Part shown: positions 6,174-12,521 of the stretch, one piece after another
How the letters are laid out: each line of letters starts with the position of its first letter
How positions within the stretch are numbered: position 1 is the first letter of the stretch
Assembly (NCBI GenBank): GCA_035272265.1
Contig: DATEQV010000011.1
Span: 1-13,288, forward strand
Direction of reading: 5' to 3'
From: Acidisphaera sp035272265
Lineage (GTDB): Bacteria > Pseudomonadota > Alphaproteobacteria > Acetobacterales > Acetobacteraceae
Length of the DNA stretch: 13,288 nucleotides
Position numbers and translations under genes: made by a program
The notes under the pieces: model-generated
The model's input: only the letters and a program-made list of their open reading frames with translations
What the model was told of the DNA's origin: nothing
Database searches by the model: none

Positions 6174-6986
6174 GTGCTCGCCGTCCAGCCTCGAACCGCG
6201 CTGCGCGCCGGCTGGCTTGCCGCCCTCTGCGTTCCGTTCGCCGCGTTCGCCCAGACCACACCCGCCGCGCCGCAATATCGCGGGATCGTGACGCTCCCGC
6301 CGGGTGGCGGCCAAGCCGCTGCTCCGCCGGCGTCGTCGCCCGCCATACCCGCAGCCCCGGCTGCAGCCGCAGCCGGCACGTCCACGCCTGCTGCGCCGGC
6401 ACAGGCCGCGCCGCAGTACCGCGGGATCGTAACGCTGCCGCCGGCCGGCGGCGAAGCCGCCGCTCCTCCGGAGACGTCGCCCGGATCCCCCCCGTCGCCG
6501 CCAGCCGCGGGCTGGACCCAACCGCCGCCTCCCGCTCCCGGCGGCGCCACGGCCAACGCCGGGACGCCGCTTGCACCGGCCGCGCCGGCAGGAGCCATGC
6601 CCGAACAGGCGATCAGCGGAAGGCCGATCATTCGCGACACCGCCACGCTCGTCATCGACGGTCGCGCAATTCTCCTCGCCGGCATCAATGGCGTCGGCGG
6701 CGCGCCGCTGAACAGCTTCAAGGACTACGTTACGGAGAACGGCGGCATCGTCACGTGTCTTCCCGCCAACGCCGGTCCCTACACCTACACCTGCCGCCTG
6801 CCGGACGGCACCGATCTGGCCATGACCGCGCTGGTCAACGGCGCCGCCAGGCTCGGCGACGGCGCATCGGCCGAGTACCGAGCGCAGGAGGCGAGCGCGC
6901 GGGCGAACCATCGCGGGATCTGGTCCATCAGCGAGCAAGCCGGGGGGGCAGTCCCGGCTTGTGTCACCAACAGGGCGGTCCGGTAG
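6174..6986 (+). CDS. Exported protein with duplicated linker motif and degenerate SNase-like domain
   Basis: This 270-residue protein has three parts. Residues 1-26 are a Sec-type signal (R7, R11, hydrophobic core, cleavage after AFA before Q27), so it should be periplasmic or secreted. Residues 27 to about 140 are Pro/Ala/Gly-rich and contain two copies of a 22-residue unit (31-52 and 78-99) built on PQYRGIVTLPP. Residues about 145-265 resemble the staphylococcal-nuclease fold: ATLVIDGRAILLAGI, a cysteine-containing middle (VTCLP, YTYTCRLPDG), DLAMTALVNGAARL, and EYRAQEASARANHRGIW, which matches the usual end of bacterial SNase-like proteins. By hand alignment the nuclease residues equivalent to R35, D40, E43 and R87 are missing or replaced, so nuclease activity is doubtful. 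The GTG start is supported by GGAGGT. The gene converges with the HMA-like gene, with only 15 bp between stops. Function is unknown. Confidence 0.75.
   Translation: MLAVQPRTALRAGWLAALCVPFAAFAQTTPAAPQYRGIVTLPPGGGQAAAPPASSPAIPAAPAAAAAGTSTPAAPAQAAPQYRGIVTLPPAGGEAAAPPETSPGSPPSPPAAGWTQPPPPAPGGATANAGTPLAPAAPAGAMPEQAISGRPIIRDTATLVIDGRAILLAGINGVGGAPLNSFKDYVTENGGIVTCLPANAGPYTYTCRLPDGTDLAMTALVNGAARLGDGASAEYRAQEASARANHRGIWSISEQAGGAVPACVTNRAVR
6264..6329 (+). repeat. First copy of 66-bp in-frame duplication (PQYRGIVTLPP unit)
   Basis: It encodes residues 31-52 of the SNase-like protein. It matches the second copy (6405-6470) at 57 of 66 bases. Six of the nine differences are synonymous, and the protein copies differ only at Gly to Ala and Gln to Glu. 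Confidence 0.85.
6405..6470 (+). repeat. Second copy of 66-bp in-frame duplication (PQYRGIVTLPP unit)
   Basis: It encodes residues 78-99 of the SNase-like protein and starts 141 bp after the first copy. The intervening 25 codons are low-complexity Ala/Pro/Ser/Thr. The 11-residue core PQYRGIVTLPP is identical in both copies. Confidence 0.85.
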
Positions 6987-6993
6987 GAAAGCC

Positions 6994-7014
6994 GCGGGCG
7001 CTCACCCGGCCCGC
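6994..7014. terminator. Short hairpin between convergent SNase-like and HMA-like genes
   Basis: GCGGGC (6994-6999) pairs with GCCCGC (7009-7014) across a nine-base loop. It lies 7 bp after the SNase-like stop and overlaps the end of the HMA-like gene. No T-run follows on either strand. It is a weak candidate for a shared transcription end. Confidence 0.3.
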
Positions 7015-7484
7015 CAGATGCGATAGAGGCGATATCCGCCGCGCAGCAGCGTGAGCAGGAACGCGAGCGAGCCGCCGATTGCAGCCATTTCGGCCATGCC
7101 GACCGGAATGCCCATGGCACAGGCGCCCTCATCGCCGCCGGACCGGCATTCGGGCAAGATCGACACGATCAGAAGCATGACGGCAAGCCCGACCACGCTG
7201 CCCACGGCAACGCCGCCGAGCCCCCAGAGCAACGCACGCCCGAACAGGCCGAGCAGGTTGGCGACGCCGATGAGTCCCGGCCGGTGCGCGAGCGGTGCCG
7301 CGACGTAGCCGGCGCGCTGCAGCGCGTCGCATAGGGCCGACGGATCAAGGACAGAGTCGACGTCGACGATGCCGGCCTTCATGTCCGGGCGAATCCGCGC
7401 CTGCGCATCGCACGACCGCAGCGCAGCGACGACCGCATCGACCGCAGCCGGGTGGTTCATTCCGGCAATACCAAGAATGGTCAT
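7002..7484 (-). CDS. Small membrane protein with HMA-like domain lacking the CxxC metal site
   Basis: This 160-residue protein starts with a ferredoxin-like HMA fold. Residues 3-9 are ILGIAGM, residues about 13-24 would form helix 1, residues 38-44 read GIVDVDS, and DPSALCDALQRAGYVA (48-63) forms the second helix. In copper/heavy-metal HMA domains the motif is GMxCxxC; here the cysteine positions are filled by H11 and A14, so the usual metal site is absent. Hydrophobic spans follow at about 71-111 (long enough for one or two helices) and 128-149, with C113 and C122 in the loop between them. The tail is basic (YRLYRIWRAG). The ATG at 7484 begins the HMA fold directly. An in-frame ATG at 7523 lies inside a predicted hairpin and lacks a ribosome binding site. 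The gene lies 84 bp behind livF on the same strand, so readthrough from the importer operon is possible. Role unknown. Confidence 0.6.
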   Translation of the reverse strand: MTILGIAGMNHPAAVDAVVAALRSCDAQARIRPDMKAGIVDVDSVLDPSALCDALQRAGYVAAPLAHRPGLIGVANLLGLFGRALLWGLGGVAVGSVVGLAVMLLIVSILPECRSGGDEGACAMGIPVGMAEMAAIGGSLAFLLTLLRGGYRLYRIWRAG

Positions 7485-7522
7485 AGGCACCGTCGATGAT
7501 AGCCGATCCAAGCAACGGGTCA

Positions 7523-7563
7523 TCGCCGGCCGATCGTCGAAAGCCGCTATCGGCCGCCGGCGA
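7523..7563 (-). terminator. Bulged stem-loop just after the livF stop codon
   Basis: On the minus strand TCGCC-GGC-GGCCGAT (7563 to 7549) pairs with ATCGGCCGGCGA (7534 to 7523). This gives a 12-bp stem with a three-base bulge and a 14-base loop, beginning five bases after the livF stop. There is no U-run. Position suggests a terminator or a processing/stability hairpin at the end of the importer mRNA, ahead of the HMA-like gene. Confidence 0.45.
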
Positions 7564-7568
7564 TCGCG

Positions 7569-8273
7569 TCACACCCCGAGATGCGCCTTCATCAGCGCTG
7601 GATCGCTGCGCAGTTCGTGCGGCGTGCCTTCCCATACGATGTGGCCGTTGTTCAGGACGTACACGCGGTCGGAGAAGCTCAGCGCCGCCACCACGTTCTG
7701 CTCCACCAGCAGGATCGTTCGGCCCTGCTCGGCCAGCTCGCGGCTGACGCGCACAAGGTCGCGCAAGATCAGCGGCGCCAGCCCCTCGAACGGCTCGTCG
7801 AGCAGGATCACCTGCGCATCGCGGATCAACGCCCGCGCGATCGCGAGCATCTGCTGCTCGCCGCCCGACAGCTGCTTGCCCCCGGACCGTCGGCGCTCCT
7901 TCAGGCGAGGGAAGAACGCGTACACCCGGTCGAGCGGCCATGCCTGCGGCGCGGTCAGGGCCGCCAGCTTCAGGTTCTCCTCGACCGTCAGCTGGCCGAA
8001 GATCGCCCGCTCCTCGGGCACGAGCTGCAGGCCCATGCGCGCGATCGCATAGGACGGCAGGTGTTCGATCGGCTTGCCGCCAAGCCGGATGCGGCCGCGA
8101 CGGGGCGACAGCACGCCCATGATGGTGCGCAGCGTCGTCGTCTTGCCCGCGCCGTTGCGTCCGAGCAGCGCCACCACCTCGTGCCGGCGGACGTGCAGCG
8201 AGACGTCGAACAGGATGTGGCTGTCGCCGTAGTAGGTGTTGACGCGATCGAGCTCAAGCAGGCTCGTATTCAT
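7569..8273 (-). CDS. livF: LivF-type ABC transporter ATP-binding protein
   Basis: This 234-residue ATPase is one of the two nucleotide-binding subunits of a branched-chain amino acid type (HAAT) ABC importer. It acts on the cytoplasmic face and hydrolyses ATP to drive uptake. Walker A is GRNGAGKT at 38-45, with the LivF-typical GRNGAGKTT rather than GPNGAGKST. GLQLVPEERAIFGQLTVEENL provides the Q-loop region. The signature is LSGGEQQM at 135-142, Walker B is VILLDEP at 155-161, and LLVEQN at 188-193 carries Gln in place of the switch His, as is normal in LivF. Length is typical (about 235). The ATG at 8273 lies inside the end of livMG, with a 20-bp overlap and a G-run just upstream, so translation is probably coupled. 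It is the last gene of the importer operon, followed by a stem-loop. Confidence 0.93.
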   Translation of the reverse strand: MNTSLLELDRVNTYYGDSHILFDVSLHVRRHEVVALLGRNGAGKTTTLRTIMGVLSPRRGRIRLGGKPIEHLPSYAIARMGLQLVPEERAIFGQLTVEENLKLAALTAPQAWPLDRVYAFFPRLKERRRSGGKQLSGGEQQMLAIARALIRDAQVILLDEPFEGLAPLILRDLVRVSRELAEQGRTILLVEQNVVAALSFSDRVYVLNNGHIVWEGTPHELRSDPALMKAHLGV

Positions 8274-10071
8274 GCAACCCCCCGAGATAGGCGTCCTGCA
8301 CGGACTGATCGCGCGAGATTTGCTCGGGGGCGCCGTCGGCCAGCAGGCGGCCGTCGTACAGAACGGTGATCCGCTCCGCCAGCTCGAACACCGCGTCCAT
8401 GTCGTGCTCGACGATCACCAGCGTGCGCGACTGTGCCAGCTCGCGGATCAGCGCGCGCGTCGTCACGCGCTCGGCCGGGCTCATGCCAGCCAGCGGCTCG
8501 TCGAGCAGCAGCACGTTAGGCCCCGTCGCCAGTGCGATGCCGATCTCCGTGCGCCGCTTCTCGCCGTAAGGCAGCACATGCACCGGCGCGTCGGCGTGGT
8601 GCGCCAGCCCCATCGTGTCCAACACCGCCTCGATCTGCCGTTCCACGGCCGGGATCGAACCGGCGGCGCGTAGCAGGTCGAGCCGGAACGTGCCGCGGCT
8701 GCGCGCCAGCGCGGCGATGCGCAGATTCTGCCGCACCGTCAGTTCGAGGAAGAGCTGGTTGAGCTGGTTGCTCTTGGCGATGCCGAGCTGCGCCGTACGC
8801 GCCGGCCCCAGTCCAGTGATGCGGCGGCCGAACAGCCGCACCTCGCCGGAGGTCGGCGGGACCTCGTCCTTCAGCAGCTTGAACAGCGTGGACTTGCCTG
8901 CGCCGTTCGGGCCGATGACGCCGTGGATCGATCCCTCGCGCACCGAAAACGACACGTGCTCGACCGCGTGCAAGCCGCCGTAGTGCTTCGACAGCTCGAT
9001 CGCGCACAAGGCGGGCGCGTCCGCATCCGCGCGCGACAGCGGCGCGATCATCGGCAGCGCCATCGCCGGCTCGCGCGGGGCGTCGACCGGCGCCGCGTCG
9101 TCGGGGCGCTCGACCACGCTCATCCGCCGCTGCAGCCACGCACCGATCTGGCCGGCAATGCCGCGCCTCAGCCCGACGACGAGCCCCACGAAAATCAGGC
9201 CGAGAATGAGACGCCACAACGCGCCGACGCCCGGGATGAGCTGCAGGTTGTCGTGCAAATAGAGCCAGACCGTCGCCCCCACGGTCGGGCCGATGAGCGT
9301 GCCGACACCGCCGATGATCGTCTGCACGACCAGCTGCCCCGAGGTGTCGAGCGCGAACGCGTCGGGCGGCATGTAGCCCTGGAAGACGCCGAGCAGCCCG
9401 CCGGCCAACGCCGCATACAACGCGGCGATGACGAACACCGCGAGCTTGTAGGCCGGCACCGAGTGACCGACCAGGCCGGTGCGCAGCGCGTTCTCCTTGA
9501 TCGCGCGCAGGATCGCGCCGAACGGCGAGTGCAGGATGCGCCGCGCGAGGACGAAGCCGGCGAAGAAGATCGCCGCCAGCACCCAGTATAGCGGAATGCC
9601 CGGCTCGATCCGCATGCCGCCGATGGTCGGCACCGGAACGCCCGGCAATCCGTTCTCGCCGCCCGTGTAGGCCGACAGCGGCGAGTTCTCGAGGAAATAT
9701 GCCATCTGGCCGAAGGCGAGCGTGATCATCGCGAAGTAGATGCCGATCCGGCGCACGGCGAGGACGCCGACGAACAGCCCGAACAGCCCGCCCAGACCGG
9801 TGCCGATCAGCAGCGCCAGCCACACACTGCCGATGACGTTGTTGACCAGCAGGTAGGCGGCGACGAAGCCGCCGGTGCCGTAGAACGCCGCCTGCCCGAA
9901 CGACAGCAGTCCCGTCGCCCCGAACAGCAGGTCGAAGCCCAGCCCGATGATCCCCCAGTCGAGGATCCGCTGCAGCATGTCGATCGACCCGCCGGCATAC
10001 GGCAGCGTGAACGGTGCCGCGATCAGCACCACCGCCAGCAGCAGTTCCGGCACCGCCGTCGCCGGCGTCAC
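8254..10071 (-). CDS. Fused LivM-LivG: permease plus ATP-binding protein of HAAT importer
   Basis: This is a single 605-residue polypeptide. Residues 1 to about 300 are a LivM-type permease: DLLFGATGLLSFGQAAFYGTGG at 47-68, RRIGIYFAMITLAFGQM at 107-123, AILRAIKENALRTGLVG at 186-202 (the ATPase-contact loop), and GGVGTLIGPTVGA at 254-266. Residues about 301-352 are a linker. Residues about 353-605 are a LivG-type ATPase: Walker A GPNGAGKST at 387-395, signature LPYGEKRRTEI at 500-510 in place of LSxGxxR, Walker B NVLLLDEP at 519-526, and switch H556 in LVIVEHDMD. The frame is open throughout with no internal stop, so the fusion is genuine unless the sequence has an error. The GTG at 10071 overlaps the livH stop as GTGA. 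The fusion ties one membrane half to one ATPase in fixed 1:1 ratio. Similar fusions are known in proteobacteria. Confidence 0.93.
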   Translation of the reverse strand: MTPATAVPELLLAVVLIAAPFTLPYAGGSIDMLQRILDWGIIGLGFDLLFGATGLLSFGQAAFYGTGGFVAAYLLVNNVIGSVWLALLIGTGLGGLFGLFVGVLAVRRIGIYFAMITLAFGQMAYFLENSPLSAYTGGENGLPGVPVPTIGGMRIEPGIPLYWVLAAIFFAGFVLARRILHSPFGAILRAIKENALRTGLVGHSVPAYKLAVFVIAALYAALAGGLLGVFQGYMPPDAFALDTSGQLVVQTIIGGVGTLIGPTVGATVWLYLHDNLQLIPGVGALWRLILGLIFVGLVVGLRRGIAGQIGAWLQRRMSVVERPDDAAPVDAPREPAMALPMIAPLSRADADAPALCAIELSKHYGGLHAVEHVSFSVREGSIHGVIGPNGAGKSTLFKLLKDEVPPTSGEVRLFGRRITGLGPARTAQLGIAKSNQLNQLFLELTVRQNLRIAALARSRGTFRLDLLRAAGSIPAVERQIEAVLDTMGLAHHADAPVHVLPYGEKRRTEIGIALATGPNVLLLDEPLAGMSPAERVTTRALIRELAQSRTLVIVEHDMDAVFELAERITVLYDGRLLADGAPEQISRDQSVQDAYLGGLHEYEPA

Positions 10072-10943
10072 ACCCGGCCCTCGGAGCCGAGCAGTCCCTG
10101 CGGGCGCACGACCAGCAACAGCGCCATCACCGCGTACAGCATCACTTCGGAGTACGCGGCGTTGAAGGCGCTGGTGATGCTGAGGATCTCGCCAGCGATC
10201 AGCCCGCCCACGACGGCGCCCGGATAGGAGCCGAGGCCGCCGATCACGATCACCACGAAGGACTCCACCATGAAGGTCGCTCCCATATCGGGATCGACCG
10301 ACACGATGGGCGCGTAGAGCATCCCCGCGACACCCGCCGCCACGACGCCGATCGCGAACACCAGCAGGAAGGCCCGGCGCACGTTGATGCCGAGGATGCC
10401 GACCGTGCGCGCGTCCTCGATCCCCGCGCGCACCACCAGCCCGATCGAGGTGCGGTAGAGCACGACGTACAACGCGAACAGGAGCGCCGCGACGATGCCG
10501 ATCAGCTCCAGGCGGTAGGTCGGGTAGATCAGGAACCCGAGCTGCGTGACGCCGCCGCCCCAGTCCGGTGCGGCGACGCGCTGGCTCTCACCGCCGAAGA
10601 CGGCGCGCACCGCCTCGACGATGACGATCGCGGCGCCGAACGTGACCAGAATCTGATCCTCGTGCGGGCGGTCGTAGAAGAAGCGGATCAGCACCCGCTC
10701 CAGCATCACGCCGACCGCCAGCATGATCACCGCGCCGACCAGCAGCCCGACGACGAACGACCCGGTGGCGGCGGCGACGACGAAGATCGCGTAGGCGCCG
10801 ACCATGAACAGCGCCCCGTGGGCGAAGTTCAGCACGCCGAGCGTGCCGAGGATGATTGTCAGGCCACTGCTGACGAGCGCCAGCAGCGTGCCCAGCGCCA
10901 GGCCGTTGAAAGCCTGCGACAGCAGCAGCGGCAGGCTTGGCAC
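10068..10943 (-). CDS. livH: LivH-type permease of HAAT ABC importer
   Basis: This 291-residue inner-membrane protein has about eight hydrophobic spans and pairs with the LivM half to form the translocation channel. Family signatures are GLTIILGTLGVLNFAHGAL at 27-45 and the cytoplasmic ATPase-contact loop RAGIEDARTVGILGINV at 172-188, followed by the long hydrophobic stretch AFLLVFAIGVVAAGVAGML. The C-terminal part has GGLGSYPGAVVGGL, also typical. Length matches LivH (about 290-310). The start is GTG at 10943, giving MPSLPLLLSQAFNGLALG, the usual LivH beginning. There is no strong ribosome binding site, and it lies only 16 bp after the binding-protein stop, so translation probably depends on upstream ribosomes. 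It overlaps livMG by four bases. Assignment to LivH is firm, while the transported solute is unknown. Confidence 0.93.
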   Translation of the reverse strand: MPSLPLLLSQAFNGLALGTLLALVSSGLTIILGTLGVLNFAHGALFMVGAYAIFVVAAATGSFVVGLLVGAVIMLAVGVMLERVLIRFFYDRPHEDQILVTFGAAIVIVEAVRAVFGGESQRVAAPDWGGGVTQLGFLIYPTYRLELIGIVAALLFALYVVLYRTSIGLVVRAGIEDARTVGILGINVRRAFLLVFAIGVVAAGVAGMLYAPIVSVDPDMGATFMVESFVVIVIGGLGSYPGAVVGGLIAGEILSITSAFNAAYSEVMLYAVMALLLVVRPQGLLGSEGRV

Positions 10944-10959
10944 GGCGAGGTGTCGCGCG

Positions 10960-12300
10960 TCAGGTGTAGCTGCCGAGATGGCAGCCGAACATGTCAGGCG
11001 GCGAGATCACCTGCTCGCCCGGCACGAGCTCCACCACGTCATAGAAATCTTCCGCATTCTTCATCGCCGACGGGGCCTTGCCGACCACCACCGGCACCGG
11101 GCGCACGCCCTGGTGGTCCTCGGCGCGGAACCAGACCTGGCCGAGCGAACTGTCAAACGGCTGCGACTGCGACGCTTCCAGCGTCTTGATCACGTCGACG
11201 GAATAGAACGTCCCGGCCCGCTCCACCGCCGCCGCCCAGATCAACGTTTGCGAATAGCCGACATGCGCGCCGAAGCCCGGTCGGTAATTGTTCTTGGCGA
11301 GAAACGCATCGACGAACGCTTTCGCCAGCGGATAGCGGTCCTGCAGCGTCCACCAGAAGTCGATCGTGCCATACACGCCCTCCGTCAACGCCGGGCCGAG
11401 CTCCTTGGCCTGGAAGGACGAGATGACGGGCACGACGAGCTTCGCCTTGCTCAGCACGCCGAACTGCTGCGCCTGCTTGATCGACGACACCGCGTCCGCG
11501 CCGAAGGCGATGTTGACGAACACGTCGGCGCCGCTGTTGGCGATGTTCAGCAGCGCCGAGCTGAAATCGGTGGTGCCGAGCGGAACCACCTGTTGGGTCG
11601 CGACCGTCCAGCCATCCTTGCTGACCAGCCCGGTGAAGCTGTCGAACACCGAATGGCCATAGGTGTAGTCCGGCACGAGATAGGCGGCCTTCTTGCCCTG
11701 GCCCATCGCCTTCACCAGCACCGGCGCCAGCGCCTTGCACACCATGTAGCCCGACTGCTGCGAGCGAAAGCCGTAGCGCTGGCAGTTCTTGCCCGTAGTG
11801 TCGTTCGAGGCGCTGACGCCGACCATGTTCACGACCTTGTCGCGCTGCGCCAGTTCCTCCAGCGCCACCGCGACCGCGCTGCTGACGGAGCCGGTGATCA
11901 TGATCGCCTTGTCGCGCTGGATGAACTGGGTCTGCGCCTGCACGGCGACGTTCGGCTTCGCCTCCGTATCCGCGACCTTGTAGCGGATCTGCTTGCCGAG
12001 CACGCCCTTGCCCTTCATGCCCCAGGCCTTCGCGGCGTCGCTGCCGGCGTTGATCTCGGCGATTGCCAACTCATAGCCGAGCTGCTCGTCCTTGCCGTCG
12101 GCCGAATAGGGGCCGGTGAGCGGCACGGTGATGCCGACCATCACGGAATCGCCCTGCACGCCCTCGGGCCACGTGCCCAGCGGCGGGTTCTCCGCAGCGA
12201 ACGCACCGGCAGGCGATCCCAGCAGCCCGCCCGCGGCAACGATCCCGAGCTGCAGAACGCGGCGCCGAAGAAGCAGCGCCGGATCAGCGAGCCGTTCCAT
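10960..12300 (-). CDS. HAAT-family (branched-chain amino acid type) substrate-binding protein, Tat-type signal
   Basis: This 446-residue periplasmic receptor of the type I periplasmic-binding-protein fold delivers solute to the LivHM channel. Residues 1-35 are an export signal with R12-R13-R14-V-L-Q-L and a hydrophobic stretch ending AFA before AEN. The Arg cluster and mild hydrophobicity suggest Tat export. No lipobox is present. The mature part begins VMVGITVPLTGPYSADG, followed by LGYELAIAEINAG, ITGSVSSAVAVALEELAQRDK and DYTYGHSVFDSFTGLV, all standard for the HAAT/Peripla_BP_6 family. Three mature cysteines are visible (NCQRYGF, MVCKAL, FGCHLG). The ATG at 12300 is preceded by GGGGGAGG. 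An in-frame upstream start at 12339 lacks one and would spoil the signal peptide. It is the first gene of the operon. Ligand could be a branched-chain amino acid, an amide, an aromatic acid or another small solute; the sequence does not decide. Confidence 0.9.
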   Translation of the reverse strand: MERLADPALLLRRRVLQLGIVAAGGLLGSPAGAFAAENPPLGTWPEGVQGDSVMVGITVPLTGPYSADGKDEQLGYELAIAEINAGSDAAKAWGMKGKGVLGKQIRYKVADTEAKPNVAVQAQTQFIQRDKAIMITGSVSSAVAVALEELAQRDKVVNMVGVSASNDTTGKNCQRYGFRSQQSGYMVCKALAPVLVKAMGQGKKAAYLVPDYTYGHSVFDSFTGLVSKDGWTVATQQVVPLGTTDFSSALLNIANSGADVFVNIAFGADAVSSIKQAQQFGVLSKAKLVVPVISSFQAKELGPALTEGVYGTIDFWWTLQDRYPLAKAFVDAFLAKNNYRPGFGAHVGYSQTLIWAAAVERAGTFYSVDVIKTLEASQSQPFDSSLGQVWFRAEDHQGVRPVPVVVGKAPSAMKNAEDFYDVVELVPGEQVISPPDMFGCHLGSYT

Positions 12301-12305
12301 CAACA

Positions 12306-12313
12306 CCTCCCCC
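12306..12313 (-). promoter_or_regulatory. Ribosome binding site of the substrate-binding protein gene
   Basis: On the minus strand this reads GGGGGAGG, five bases before the ATG at 12300. It fixes the start at the Met that begins the twin-arginine type signal and implies strong translation, as expected for an abundant binding protein. Confidence 0.75.
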
Positions 12314-12434
12314 TTGGCGGGAACCGTGCTGCACCGCAACAGCGGCGCAGCCCTGGGTCATCCCGCGATGCGGCCCAGTTAACATTGAATGTCTGCGCCG
12401 CCATAGGCCTTGCCGATTGCGCTCACGCGTTGCC

Positions 12435-12446
12435 ATGCGACCGCAT
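12435..12446. promoter_or_regulatory. Small dyad upstream of the importer operon
   Basis: ATGCG-ac-CGCAT is a perfect dyad 135 bp upstream of the binding-protein start. A shorter dyad, ACATT-g-AATGT, lies at 12382-12392, 82 bp upstream of that start. Either may be an operator or chance. No matching regulator gene is in the window. Confidence 0.25.
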
Positions 12447-12482
12447 CGATTTGGGGCCGATCCGGACCATGCCGCCGGAGCC

Positions 12483-12498
12483 TTGCACTTTCGTGCAA
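12483..12498 (-). terminator. Hairpin with GAAA tetraloop between UPF0104 gene and importer operon
   Basis: On the minus strand this reads TTGCAC-GAAA-GTGCAA, a perfect 6-bp stem closed by a GNRA-type tetraloop, 23 bases after the stop of the UPF0104-type gene. The tetraloop points to an RNA structure made from this strand, such as a terminator or 3'-end hairpin. No U-run follows. As DNA it is also a TTGCAC-N4-GTGCAA dyad about 180 bp upstream of the importer, so an operator role is the alternative. Confidence 0.45.
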
Positions 12499-12521
12499 CG
12501 ATGCCGGACTGGTTTCGCGCG

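Noticed and set aside
8516..9823. A 435-codon minus-strand frame inside livMG
   Set aside because: It is an Arg/Ala/Gly-rich shadow in a different frame; the LivM and LivG motifs are all in the other minus-strand frame.
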